Part shown: piece by piece, positions 45,240-57,146 of the stretch
Layout of the letters: each line of letters starts with the position of its first letter
How positions within the stretch are numbered: position 1 is the stretch's first letter
Source: Mallotus nudiflorus
Taxonomy: Eukaryota; Streptophyta; Magnoliopsida; Malpighiales; Euphorbiaceae
Assembly (NCBI GenBank): GCA_947683625.1
Contig: CANTUR010000834.1
Location: forward strand, 186,001 to 250,000
Direction of reading: 5' to 3'
Length of the DNA stretch: 64,000 nt
Notes under the pieces: generated by a model
Databases searched by the model: none
Told to the model about the DNA's origin: nothing
Seen by the model: only the letters and a program-made list of their open reading frames with translations
Program-made: the position numbers and the translations under genes

Positions 45240-47449
45240 TGCTGAAGAAAAGTTGGGGAGCTGAACATCACCGAAATGTATCTACTGCTCAACTAGAGCC
45301 TGAACAGTAGGAGCCCAATAGAGCATGGACCTATCAAGAAGAAGAACATTACCAAAAATAGCATCGACAAGAGTTCCCTCAAGGCTGGTCCCAATTTACT
45401 GAGTGTACTGAACATGACTAGGACTGGGCCCGGAGACCTTAGGTGCAATCTCAGTCTCAAGGGCAGCCTCACTCTCCTACGCCATCTCAAACCTCTGATC
45501 AATCCCAATCACCTCCTCCATTACTCCATAAATAGGTGAGTGAACCTCCTCAATATGTAAAAAGCAAACTATGAAAAAAGAATAAGTGATTTGGAAACTC
45601 CAGAAGAGAAATGATTAGAGGTTACCTCAGTCTGATCAATAGGAACTTGCTCTAAGAGGTTTTCATGGATGAACTGCCGATAATGGTGAGATCGCTTAAG
45701 AAAAATAGTGGCATCATATCCTTATAATGCCTCTCTTAAATTTGAACCAGTCAGATGAGAACTATAAAGCATCGAGTGGGGAACAATAATAGGAATATGG
45801 CATCGGGAAGGTCTAGAGAGCCATAAATTTACTCGCTCTCCCAAATGCCACATCTGACAGCCATAGCCAGGGAGTAGAACCCTCATTTCCTCAAGTCATA
45901 TTGTGGCATCCATGAAATCATATTGCTAAATGTCATCAGCTCCCTCTAGCCAATCAGAATAAACCTATAAAATCAGGATTAATTAAGTTTAACTTGTATT
46001 AAGCCATGAAGTACTAATGATTTTATTTTCTTAACAGATCCCACTTGACAATGTTCAACTAATCATGGTAGGTCTGTAAAGTACTCATGAAACTCACTAG
46101 ATGGGAAGAGCCCCATCTTTGCATTAGGGGGAGACTCTTATAAGAGATGATAGCCTCGAAGCCACGAATCAACCCAATCTCTATGCTTCAAATATGAAAG
46201 AGAGAATAAGTCAACAAAAAGAAATAAAAGGAAAAGAGAAAAAGAGAAATGAAAAGGAGACAGACTCATATGTAGGACATGCTAGAAGCCGCACATGGTA
46301 ATAGCACCTCTACAGACAATGTCCCTAGTCGAGGGTGATAACTCGGTCTAAGTCGCAAAGAGGGCCGAGAAGGGCAATGCTGGCCTCGTGACCAGTCTCG
46401 CATAAGAGGGTCATGCCAAGCAAGATCAGGAAGAAGCACCTCGCCTTATGAGCAATCTGGTGAGGTGTGGTGGTGGGAAGATGTCTGAATCCCTCGACCA
46501 ATGATAAAAGAACAATGTTCTTCCGGTTCTACCATACTAGGAAAAATCCAATCAAGTCTCACACATACTGACTCCATGCATGCTCAAGAAGACTGTAGTA
46601 ACTAATGTCGAAGGAAATGGAGTCCCTCATAAGGTGATCCTGGTGATCATAGAAAAACTCATAGGCGAAATAGTCAACTCACCTACATGAGTATGGAACA
46701 TATGGGTGGTTTCCATCCACTACTCAATCAAGGTGAATAAAGAATGGCAATCAGACCTCCCTCGAGTAGTCGAAAGCCTAATGATAAATCTTTTGAACCA
46801 AGATGCCCAGGGCAACTGTGCAACATCCCCTGGTAGCTCGTGGAATAATTCACGATCTATGAAAAAATATCCTGTGAACTTCATCGACAATTGGGAGTAT
46901 TTCGAGAACAAAAGAGCATAGTTTATAAAAAAAATAAAAAAAAATAAAATTTTTAGATCGTCAAAATAGAATGTCGATCGAAATTCCACAATGTAGATTG
47001 GCATTGTGTAATGCGGATCAACATTATACAATGCCAATCGGCATGCACAAATGCCGATTGATTTTTAGACTTCCGACTCCGATTTTTAAACTTTTGATCA
47101 GCCATTCAACTGAAATCCTATATCCACAGGTTTAATTTAAAATTTTCATGCATTTTTTGAGTGATTTTTAATCCAATTTCAACAATATACATACTAATTT
47201 ACATTTTTAAATTAAATTCTGATTACTAATAATATGAATACATTTTTGCAAGAATAAATAAAAGTGAGGAAATGTTACCTCATTGCCCACATCTATGCAC
47301 CTATGAAGGTGAAGGTGAAGGTGAATCAAAGGAAGCATAGTAGAACCTTCTCGAAGTCGAAGGTTGTTCTGAGGAAAATGGAGAGGCACAATGGCCGAAT
47401 CAGCTAAAATCTCTGCTCATCTGTGTAGCCTATGTTGTGGGTCAGCCAT
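45240..47449 (-). pseudogene. Antisense PMD-like gene in G1
   Basis: It starts at ATG 47449 (MADPQHRLHR), and exon 1 ends at a GAG|GTAACA donor near 47279. Downstream the minus strand reads LFSKYSQLSMKFTGYFFIDR (about 46920) and the plant mobile domain signature METTHMFHTHVGELTISP (about 46725-46670). Near 45860-45650 it reads WHLGERVNLWLS and SHHYRQFIHENLLEQVPIDQ. Near 45300 it reads VQLPNFSSADTSHV, matching GIAPPDATHV in the copy at 59 kb. PMD proteins of plants act in silencing or genome stability, and related domains occur in transposons; a role inside this element is not known. One TAG precedes the signature and several other stops follow, so the copy is dead. Its first intron holds a palindrome array. 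Confidence 0.7.
46965..47065. repeat. Palindrome array inside antisense-gene intron
   Basis: About five units of AATGCCGATCGGCATT type (for example AATGCCAATCGGCAT) are present, the same family as the LTR arrays at 40147 and 49054. Its presence outside the LTR means the array was copied or moved within the element. Confidence 0.8.
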
Positions 47450-47575
47450 AGGATTCAATAGATCATGAATTGGACTTCGGATGAGCAAGAAATCAAAAGA
47501 AGAAAATTAAAGGACAAAAGAAAAAAATGGAGAGGGAAATGAAAGAATAGCATCGAAAATAAGGAGGGAAGCTTC

Positions 47576-47582
47576 TTATAAA
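47576..47582 (-). promoter_or_regulatory. TATA box of G1 antisense gene
   Basis: The minus strand reads TTTATAAG about 127 bp upstream of ATG 47449, the same spacing as in both F2 antisense genes. Confidence 0.55.
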
Positions 47583-47989
47583 TGGAAAATATCCATTTTG
47601 GTCCCTTGACTATGCATGCATTTAAAATCAAGTTTTTCTTTGTAATTTCCTCCATAATTGCATTTTAATTAGGATTTAATTCCTAAATAATCCATTCAAC
47701 TTATGTCATCAATAAATCATTATTAATTACGTCTGTATTTAAATTCTAAAATTTTTTTCTATTAAGTATATAATGCAAAATATAATTACTGACTGCAATT
47801 TTACATTTTTACATGCATCATTTTAAATTAAAAGATTTTAAAATTCATTTCATGTTACATAAATTTTCAAAATTATCATGTTATGCGCTGCACAATAGTC
47901 ATGACATGAATTTCAAATTCCGCATGTTATATGCTTCAATAGCGGTTATAACATTACCTTTTTCAAACTTTTAACCTTTAGACACTACA

Positions 47990-48660
47990 CGGTAGTTATG
48001 GTGACATCGCTAGACATCCCATAAAGAATATAGCGGATCTTAAATCGCTAGACGTTGCACAGGAACTACAACACCATTTTCAAAGTTCGCTAGACATCTC
48101 ACAAGGAATATAGTGAGGGTCATCACATTCATTTCGTTGAATGTCCCACAAGGAATACAACAAAACTCATTATCATTAGATGTCCCAAAGGGAATAGAGT
48201 GCAATTTACTAGACACTATACAATAGTTATAGTATCATTGCTAGACGTTCCACAAGAACTATATCACATTTTTTAAATCATGAATCGCTAAACATCCCGT
48301 AGGGAATATAGTGAAATTTTAAATCACCAAGTTGTTAGACGTTCCAAGGGAACTATAACACTTCTTTTAAATCAAGGCTCACTAGACGTCTCATAGGGAA
48401 TATAGTGAGAATCATTACATTCATTTCATTAAAATGTCCCACGGGGAATATAATGAAATCCATTGTCACTAGACGTCCCAAAGGGAATATAGTGCAGTTC
48501 ACCAGACACTACACAGTAGTTATGGTATTATTGCTAAACATTCCACAAGAACTATAACACGTTTTAAAATCACAAGTCACTAGACATCCCAAGGGAAATA
48601 TAGTGAAATGCAAAAGTTTCACTAGGCGTTCCATAGGAAATATAGTGAAACATATTAAAC
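47990..48660. repeat. Hairpin minisatellite (F1), covarying units
   Basis: About twenty units run outer arm, GAC, inner arm, 3-base loop, inner arm', TA, outer arm'. The clean units are 48333-48360 (outer TGTTA/TAACA, inner GTTCC/GGAAC), 48501-48526 (ACCA/TGGT, ACTAC/GTAGT) and 48467-48494 (CACTA/TAGTG, CCC/GGG). The array is homologous to 9370-9725. Confidence 0.9.
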
Positions 48661-48794
48661 ATAGCATCTTGCCTAAAATTGCCTAGCAATTTAAGCATTA
48701 GCAAGTCAATTAGGATACAATAAAGTATCATAATTCTTTCTTTTGAAATTGTGTGCTACTACTATTTTGCTTCAATTTATCAAGCAAACAACAA

Positions 48795-48808
48795 TAAAGG
48801 GGGGCAAC
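48795..48808 (+). other. Polypurine tract of G1
   Basis: TAAAGGGGGGCAAC lies immediately before the 3' LTR. Confidence 0.8.
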
Positions 48809-51014
48809 TATAAGCACCCAATTTCGAGATGCAATTATGCACATGTGCGATGAAAGCCCCTATGATGAAAATCTAATTGAGAATTGATCTCTGGTGTTGA
48901 GTTTCTTAATTTAAAGGACTAAATTACAACATTTTGTAGATTCAATTGCAAAATTAGTTTTTTAGGGATTTGATTGTAGAAATTAGAAACTTCTTCAGAC
49001 CTTTTATTTCATAATTTAAAAAAATAAATGAATAAATAAATAAATAAATTTTTGTCGATCGACATTTAATGTTGATCGACATTATGTAATGTCGATCGGC
49101 ATTACATAATGCCAGTCGGCATTACATAATGCCAGTCGGCATTAGACAATGCCAATCGATATTACGGGTTAAAATTAACATTCTGTAATGCTGTTTTTCG
49201 CTAAAAAGTGATTTTTATGCTAATTTTGTCATTTTTATTAGTCCATGAGTCTTTAATTTTTCAAAATCCTATCGCTTATCATCTAATTATCCTAATTTTG
49301 AAAATTCAAAAACAAAATGCATACTAGTCACCTAATCACTCTCCTAACTATCACACAACTTCCCTGTATGATCATAGGAACTAAAGTGGTTGGGTCTGGC
49401 TTTAAAAGCCATAAGGGGAGGCTGTGAAGAGGGGGCTAGGGAAAGAGAAAAAAAGAAAAGGTGAAGAGAGTTTGTGAAAAAATAACTGTGAGAAAACCCT
49501 AGAGAAGAAGAGCTAGGAAAAAATTGGAGAAAAAAAGCCTAATTAGTTACTGTGAGAAAAAGCCTTTTGAAAAATTACGTTCTTTGCTTTAAAGTCTAGA
49601 AAATAAAGAAAAACTATAGAGTTAATCTCAAAACGATGACAATCCTAATTTGAGGGGCCATCAAATTACATTGCATAACATTCCTTCTTTCTCTCTATTT
49701 TTTCATTTATTTTTAATTTGATTTCTTTAGTTTTAATTATTGATTAAATTTTTTGGTTTTATTTTGTTTTTGATCCTTGCTCTATGGTACTCTGGAGGTG
49801 AGGTTAGAGATATGTGATTTTAGGTAGTGACCATTGGAAGAATCCATGGAATTCCATGGATTAAGATCTGTAAAACCCCCGTAGGATTTAGGATTTATGA
49901 TTTTTACGTTCTTTTAATTCGATTTTGTTTTGGGTTGTAATTAATTTGATTTTAATTTATGTACAATAGTATGTAATAGCCCCAACAGTGGGAAATAGTG
50001 GAATTCTATATTCTCTGCACTAAAATTGATTAGTAACTTGAGTGCAATTATGTAAAATTCAATTAAAATTAATGATAGTACTAGATTAATTTAGGGTTGC
50101 ATGTAAATTGATTTAGGTTTTTTTAGAATATCATATAAATCTTGTGTTTAATATGACTTTATTATGATTTTTGTTTGGGTTTTATTTTTGGATCTTTTAG
50201 TACTTTGGGCCCCAAGCCCACGTTAGGTCTAAACCCACTAAATAAAAAATAGGCTTAAAAATGGTTTAAGTTAATTAATTTAAATCAATTTAGGCCCATT
50301 AGATTTATTTAGACTTTGGCCCATTTTTAGGTTAATTAAATTAATTTAGACTTTAGCTCAGTTCATTAATTCCATTTCTTTTAAAACAAATAGACTTAGG
50401 ACCATTTTTTCTATTTAAATTAAAATCAGGTTAGAATTAGGCCCACTAATTAATTCCTTTCTATAAAATTTGTAGACTATAGGCCCATTTCTTTAGTTAA
50501 ATTAAAATAAATAGACTTAAGTTTACTAAGATTAATTAAAAATGTAGGTCTTTCTTTAGTCCAATTCACTTGTAAATAAAAATATGTAGAATTAGCTAAC
50601 TTTAATAAAATTAACCTAGTTTAGACTTAGGGGCATTCCCTTTTATATGTAATTTCTTTTCATGTAATTTTATGACCTGTTGCCTTTTTAGGTTAGATGG
50701 ATGTTTATTTAGGGTTTAAATAAAGTTGCATGTAATTATAGAATAAAATAGTAATTCATAAAATAAATCTAAATGGACATAAGACTGAAAGAAGTTAGTA
50801 TTATGTTCCTAAAATCTCCTGGTTGTGGTGCTAGTTTTCTTTTAGAGAATCGAGTACCACCTTTCAATCTGTCCTAGTTATTACCCTAGGTGGTGACTCC
50901 TCATTTCCATGCCATGTCTTTAGGATAATGGTTAGTGTGTTCTCTAAGTCCCTAAGCCCAAACAGTGTCACGATTGCTAAAATTTTAGATGCATACTAAA
51001 CCCTACCATCTACA
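48809..51014 (+). repeat. F1 3' LTR of G1
   Basis: 2206 bp, from TATAAGCACCC to ACCATCTACA, aligning along its length with 39901-42133. The palindrome array at 49054-49165 has units TAATGCC-AGTC-GGCATTA in tandem with CA linkers. Confidence 0.92.
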
Positions 51015-52344
51015 CTACTTGATATAAGTTATTAGAATAGACATGTGGCTATTCGTGTGATGGGTGGATCAAAATGTGACGTAAGGTAAATGATTGCATC
51101 AAAATTCACTTTTGTTAATAATTAATATCTTTGACATAATGGTGCATATGGTCCTTTGACCTATGGTGACACAGTCATCCACATATGTTTGGTTAGAATT
51201 TATTATCACTTACATACTCACGCTAGCCATATACGAGTATACGATCTGTGGTGGCTCTAGTTGGCTATATGTAGGGATAAGTGATTGGCCAAGATGGAAT
51301 TCATTACATGGAGTGAATTGGGATAAAAGTTATGCTATCTAAGTTATTTTTAATGAATAAGTACTTGGCCAAGTCAAAAACTTGACTTGCCAAAAAAGTG
51401 TTTTGGTGCTAAAAGAGTTTATATTAGAAATCATTTGTTATCAAGAATTGAACTACATATGAGGTCAAATGATTGAGAAAATGGGAGTTTAACTTGATTG
51501 TGAATCTAGCCAATATTGGGATCTTATAATGAAGAGACAATGAGTGCATGGTAATTATGTCCTATGGTTTTATGAATCTATGGATAGCATGCATTCCTAA
51601 TTAGGTAGTCATGATGTCTATGCTAGGTCACTCATGACTTATAGGAACTAAATGTGATTAATTGGTATTTTCACATTTAGCTTAGAAAGAGTTTCCTATA
51701 ATATTAAAAGTTAATATTATTTCTCATTGCCAATTAGATTTGAACCTAGTAAGTCACACACACAAGAGTTACACCAATAATGATAATTATTAATTTAATT
51801 ATTAGTTAAAGTTTTTAATTAATTAATTAAATTAGATTTGCGCTTGTTCGAGGATCTAGTATATCCCAAAAAGGTTAGGACTATTAATCGTATGATTTAA
51901 TATTAATTTGGAGTTAATATGTGATATTAAGTTTAAGGACTAAAATGACATTCACCACTAAAACTAGTTTGAAGATGAGACGGACCATAGAGATGTAGCT
52001 TAATGAATGGTGGATGGGCTTACATATTAATGTGTATTAATGAGATGGGCCTTATTTAAGTTTTAGATGAAGCTCACAAGTCTAACTAGTAGATGTTGTA
52101 GAGGTGGGCCTTATTTTCGTTTTAGATAAAGCTTATAAGTCTAATTAGTAGATGTTGTAGAGATGGGTCCATTTAAGAATTAAATGAGCCCAACTAGTTA
52201 AAGCCCCCTTACTAAAAGAGGTGCCACATAAGCAAGAGAATATGATGCTCATGCTTACATGGTAGCCACTTAGGCACAATCTTTCCATGTAATGTGATTT
52301 CAGAATGACACTATGGAAGGCATCATAAGCATGTAATTTTAGTT

Positions 52345-52520
52345 AGTGGAGAATCTCTACATGCATGAGGTTTCTTTTTTTACACTCAAAGTGAAAAAGC
52401 AAGTGGAAAATCTCTACATGCATGAGTTTACTTATTTTACATTAAGAGTGAAAAAGTAAGTGGAAAATCTATACATGCATGAGATAGCTTATGTTTTAGT
52501 CGAGCCTAATTAAGTGGAGG
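52345..52520. repeat. Tandem repeat about 70 bp, three copies
   Basis: GTGGAAAATCTCTACATGCA recurs near 52350, 52398 and 52460 with AGTGAAAAAG spacers. A related 66-bp duplication lies at 52062-52165 (AGATGTTGTAGAG). Confidence 0.8.
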
Positions 52521-53101
52521 ATCTCTACATATGCAAATTAGTCTCTCGCATATTCACTAATTTAGTGGATGTTCTCTACACTAGAACACTTACCACTTCA
52601 CATTAGATATATTCTAAATATAAGACGGAAAATAAGAGAGTGTGCTCAAGAGTTGAGTCTTCTTTTTTTTTTTTAGTGTAATGAGTGTGTGAGTGAACTA
52701 GAAGAATTATGTTTCATACATTAGCCCATATTCATCATTCATAAAGTTTGGATTGTGCAAGAGTTATGCAACTAGAAGGCTATATTTATCCATCCATTAG
52801 AGGTAATAGGTCATACATCATTCAAGTCAAGGAAGGAGCTCTAGTAAGTTTTCGGGTCACCAATGGAGGAGCTTACAGGCAGAACTCCATCAAAGTGTTG
52901 GAGTTATTTTGGTGCTTATCGTGTAATTTTTACTATAGGCTTCATATTTATGGAGCGAGGAGCTTGTAGTTTTGCACGAACCATATCCTAAATCTTATCG
53001 AGAGTACTACCGACATTTGGAGATTGTAAGAGTTACAAACTCTTAGATGTTCACACCACGCTTTTGCTCATAATCCAGTGCATGTAATCAATCTCTCTAA
53101 G

Positions 53102-53114
53102 TGGTATCAGAGCC
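53102..53114 (+). other. Initiator-Met-type primer-binding site
   Basis: TGGTATCAGAGCC exactly matches the usual plant retrotransposon primer site. Confidence 0.8.
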
Positions 53115-53849
53115 AAAATCACATGATTTACATGCTAAAATTATGATAATTGCAAGTGTTATGATTACTGTTGATGTTAGTTGTACGTCTTATTGTGTAG
53201 CATGCAAAAATATGTGTTTTTATGCTTAGGGTAGCAATTGTTACACCTTATAACATGGAAATATGTCAATGGGTATGACTCAACACTATTTGGATCATAA
53301 ACACTTTTTTCTTATTATAAGAAAGTAGAGGGTAATTATGAGGGAAGTACTGGAAGAGGTTAGGGATGACATAAATACATCCAAGAAGAAATATGGAGTC
53401 ACCAATTGTTATCACCCAAGAAATTGTTCGATTAAGGACTATGCAAACTCAGATAGCTTGCTTGGAACCTAATTTGCCTGTAAGATAAAGAATTATATTC
53501 GGATGTCAATGTGAGCAGGAGTAGGCTCTTTTTATTCGAGGTATCTCTATACTGCCCAGATGTTGATTAGGGCAGACCTCACTAGTTGCATACATTGCTT
53601 CCAAGAAATATATACTATTATGGATAAACTTATACACACTAATGCAATAAAACATATACACAAGCACTCAATAATATAATATGGATGAACATAGCAAGAT
53701 GCATGAGCATGGCACATAGACATAAAATTATAACATAAAACATGCAAACATAATACTTATAATAAAATATGATGCATGAATCATGTGAATATGACTAATT
53801 GTGAGATTTATTTTGTTGAAAAAGATTGAGAACGCAAGACCTTCCATTA
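53115..53849. other. Truncated leader of the interrupted retrotransposon
   Basis: The leader follows the primer site and is cut off by the F2 element at 53850. No gag was recognised. The minus-strand frame at 53547-53747 is Cys/Ile-rich with no known family. Confidence 0.4.
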
Positions 53850-55592
53850 TGTGAGTGACTTGACTTTTTTGTTATTTTGTCTTTTAGTTTTGAGATGAAT
53901 TAGTTCCCTTAGGGTCTTTTGTTTCCAAGGGACATGGCAACTTTACTGGATAGGGATAGATGATTAGTTTTAGGAGGAACAAGGAAAATTTTTTTATTTT
54001 ATAGAGTCACCACTCGATTTTTAGAAAATTAGGAAAAGAAAAGGGACAACATCGGGTCACTCAATAATTATTACCCCTACCAGAGATTTTTGGGTTTGGG
54101 GGATCGCATATACTTTTTAACTATTTCTCAATATATGATGTTCAATGTATAACTACTATAATACCCTAGTTTTGGTAATGACAGTTTATGTAGCATTCAC
54201 ATAATTCATCAGATAGTGGAAGATAATGAAGCTGAAGATATTATTATTACATGGCTTTCTTAATAAAATACATATAAAAGGAAAAAAGATTGCGAAAAAG
54301 TAAATATAGTGAATCTGCAAGATAAATACGACCATTCACACAACTTGCTAGATCATATGAATAATAGGATAAGCAATGGACACTCGATCATTTGAAAGAG
54401 TAAGTGAAATGTAGATAATCATGCATGCTTGTAGTGATTATTTATGCTACGATCATAATATAGGGGATGCATGATGTCTTCACTAGACCAAAAACATGAA
54501 GACTTTATTATGGGATATAAACTTTCACATTATGGGTATTTACGATGTGATTTCAAGTTTTAGAACTAGATGATGCAAAATAATGATATGAAATGAGCAT
54601 AATAAAGCACATATTATTCATATAGCAAGCAAAATTACTAGTCTCATCACACAATCACAATAGTATTCCCAAATGTTGGCAACAATAAAATAAAATGCAA
54701 TGCGATAAGATAAACATGCTAAAATGATTGTCTTCTCTTCAAACTCGACTAAGCTTGTGTGGGTTTTAAAGCTTTAACTTCGAGGGGTTATCAAGCTTTC
54801 CTCGTTGAGAGGTTCAAAATGATAATAGAGTATGATGCTAGTTTGTATACCTTTGATGTGTTCTTTGATAAAGATGAGGCTTGGTTTGGTGGAAAAGTGG
54901 TCTAATCTCCTAAGAAAAAGATAGTGGGTGAATAAAAACTATCCAAAAAAGGGTTTACAATGCCTTCGATTGAGCATATTTTTTAGTGTGTTTGTGTTTC
55001 TAATTGCTCCCTCCTCAAAATAGGGTGTAGCAGCACCTATTTATAGTGAAAAATATGGGGAAGGTGGGGTATAAGTGGTCATATTTGCATCCCTAGGATG
55101 GAGCACATGACCACGTGAAGTGCTCATGACTATGCACTCCATTTGGGGCTTATGCGTGCTATTTTGAGGTTAACTCCTAGGGCTTTATGCACACTTTTAA
55201 GTGACACGCGCTGATTTTCAAATTGTGTTGGACTATTTTAGGAGAATTTTAGAGGTTTTGGAGCCCTCCGGACTTCGAAGTCCAGTTTGTCAAAATAAAT
55301 TTCTATTTTTTCACAAAGTTGGGTCTTAGTTTGATAAAATGAATACTGAGCCAATAAACTAAGTGTTTTAAGAAAGGAATTCTCAAAATAGGATTCTCAT
55401 TATTTTGATAATTGTATTTTATAAGGTCAGAGCATAGCTTAATGGCTCAGTGATCAATTTTGCACACTAGTAGGGTCGGTTAGGTTTTTAAGCTTGCACA
55501 CTTTAGAGGTGTTATGAACAAGTAGACTCTAGTCATCTCAGATTTTTATGTCATCACTCGACCTTTTTAGGGATAGTAAAATTTTAGGTGCA
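53850..55592 (-). repeat. F2 3' LTR
   Basis: 1743 bp, inverse of 2569-4298. On the minus strand it starts TGCACCTAAAATTTTACTAT and ends GTCACTCACA. The TATA box is the minus-strand TATAAATA (55038-55045). Confidence 0.85.
55038..55045 (-). promoter_or_regulatory. TATA box of F2 LTR
   Basis: The minus strand reads CACTATAAATAGGTGC, at the same LTR position as 3286 and 12531. Confidence 0.65.
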
Positions 55593-55608
55593 GTTGCCCA
55601 TTGCTTCG
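55593..55608 (-). other. F2 polypurine tract
   Basis: The minus strand reads GCGAAGCAATGGGCAAC before the LTR. It is interrupted by T compared with the copy at 2557. Confidence 0.55.
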
Positions 55609-55779
55609 CGTGTGTTGTACAGCCACCTAGCACTAGTGTCAAAACATGTGAAGCAAAATGTAAAGATGCAAAAATCATTTTCTAAAGAGAGAGGTACTTA
55701 CCTGAGTGCTATATTATTGTGATTTAATTATTATTGTTATTTTGTGATTCAATCGTCATGCAAGATGCTATTAAGGACA

Positions 55780-55935
55780 CATGCAATTTTGGGATCCATG
55801 CAAGATGTAATTTTGTGATTCTTGCAAGGATGCAATTTTAGGATTCATACAAGACATAATTTTAGGATTCACACAAGATGCAATTTTTGGATTCATGCAT
55901 AATAATGCAATTTAAGGTTCATGCAATGATGTAAT
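55780..55935. repeat. Short tandem repeat about 30 bp (GATGCAATTTTAGGATTCA)
   Basis: Five to six imperfect units. It occupies the position of the 100-bp duplication at 2235-2440, but the sequence is different. Confidence 0.75.
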
Positions 55936-56079
55936 TTCCATATGAGTGATTCAAGCAAGTGAGACAAGCATGTGATAGTGATATGCAATCAAGCATATGA
56001 TATGCAAGTGTGCGCATGAAATGCAAAGAATAACCTTTACATTCTCTAGCTATGTCAAGGGTTCTAACATCCTTTTGAA

Positions 56080-56550
56080 TGTTAGGAAGTAATGCCACTA
56101 TAACTTCTTATGGTGTTAGGTGAAAAGATAATGCCACTATAACCTCTTGTAGTGTCAAGTGAAAAGATAATACCACTATAACCTCCTCCAGTGTCAGACA
56201 ATGCCACTATAACCTCATTTGGTGTCAGGCAATGATATAATGCCACTATAACCACCTCCGATGTCAAGCAATGCCATTATAACCTGTTTTGGTTTTAAAC
56301 GAAAAGATTTTGCCACTATAACCTCCTATAGTGTCAGGCAATACCATTATAACCTCTTTTGGTGTCAAGCAAAAATATAATGCCACTATAACCTCCTCCG
56401 GTGTCAGGTAATGCCATTATAACCTCTTCCATGTCATGAGAAATATAATGCCACTATAACCTCCTTCGGTGTCAGGCAATGCCACTATAATCTCTTTCGA
56501 TGTCAGGTGAAAAGATAATGCCACTATAACCTCTTCTAGTGTCAAGCAAG
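56080..56550. repeat. Minisatellite (AATGCCACTATAACCTC)
   Basis: About fourteen units of roughly 30-40 bp are present. On the minus strand they read GACACCGGAGGAGGTTATAGTGGC, homologous to the GACACCTAAGAAGGTTATAGTC units at 1387-2225. The arms ACC/GGT are conserved while the rest has drifted. Confidence 0.88.
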
Positions 56551-56924
56551 CATATTGTTATGATAATTATGATTGAAGTAATGTGTCCTTCTCTTTTAGT
56601 CTTGGACGATGATGATATAGTGATATTGTAATGATGATGTAGTGATTATGTAGTGATGATGCAGTAATGATTTACTTATTATGTTGCAGATGTTGTTTTG
56701 ATTATTTTGAGTAGGGTATCCTTTCAATGACTCTTAATTTTCTTCTTTCAAGAGGTACTGAGTTTTTAAAACTGGTGAGGCTATGCATAGTGTCTTTAGA
56801 CAAATGTAGTCTTCATTAGTGTACTTTTGTGTGAGTTCGATGCATGTCTTATGCTTAAATGGAGGTTTAAGACCAGAGAAATGAGTGTCCAAAGTCTCAG
56901 AGTACGCATAAAATGACACAATAG

Positions 56925-57012
56925 CACGTGGAGGGGAGAAGTGTGTGTGGCTATGCATGGTCATGCACATGGCACGTGGCCACATGCCTTCCCCTCTCCA
57001 TGTTTATTTAAA
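56925..57012 (+). promoter_or_regulatory. Promoter of F2 antisense gene
   Basis: CACGTG boxes lie at 56925-56930 and 56973-56978, and TTTATTTAAA at 57003-57012, about 135 bp before ATG 57147. The segment 56740-57010 aligns with the inverse of 660-900 in the other F2 copy, more clearly than the neighbouring minisatellites. Confidence 0.55.
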
Positions 57013-57146
57013 CGTACATTTTGGAGGTCTGGGGAGGCTTCTTCCTGATTTCTTTAAGTGTTTTCCAACTTTTCTTGATCCTTTTCATGTTTTGGGTGCT
57101 TTCTGCTCTATTTTTGCTTATGTATTGGCATTTTTCTCTGTATAAG

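Larger units (their letters stand above)
39901..51014 (+). mobile_element. F1 gypsy element 'G1': gag plus antisense PMD-like gene, no pol
   Basis: Both LTRs are complete (39901-42133 and 48809-51014), and the perfect 5-bp duplication CTACT flanks the element (39896-39900 and 51015-51019). Internal order: primer site 42135-42152, leader, gag pseudogene 43085-44209, spacer, antisense gene 47449-45240, minisatellite, polypurine tract. Only 6.7 kb lies between the LTRs, and no protease, RT, RNase H or integrase was found. The element is therefore non-autonomous or a pol-deletion derivative. The two LTRs differ visibly, mostly by C/T and G/A changes, so it is old. Confidence 0.93.
39601..53101 (+). 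repeat. Copia-type 5' LTR, interrupted by an 11.1 kb F1 element
   Basis: An LTR is inferred because TGGTATCAGAGCC follows at 53102. Sequence before 39900 and after 51020 is continuous once the nested element and one CTACT copy are removed. The left start at TGTTACC (39601) is a guess. Near its end it has a tandem triplication of about 70 bp (52345-52520). The total would be about 2.4 kb. The coding part is not present, so the lineage is unknown. Confidence 0.45.
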
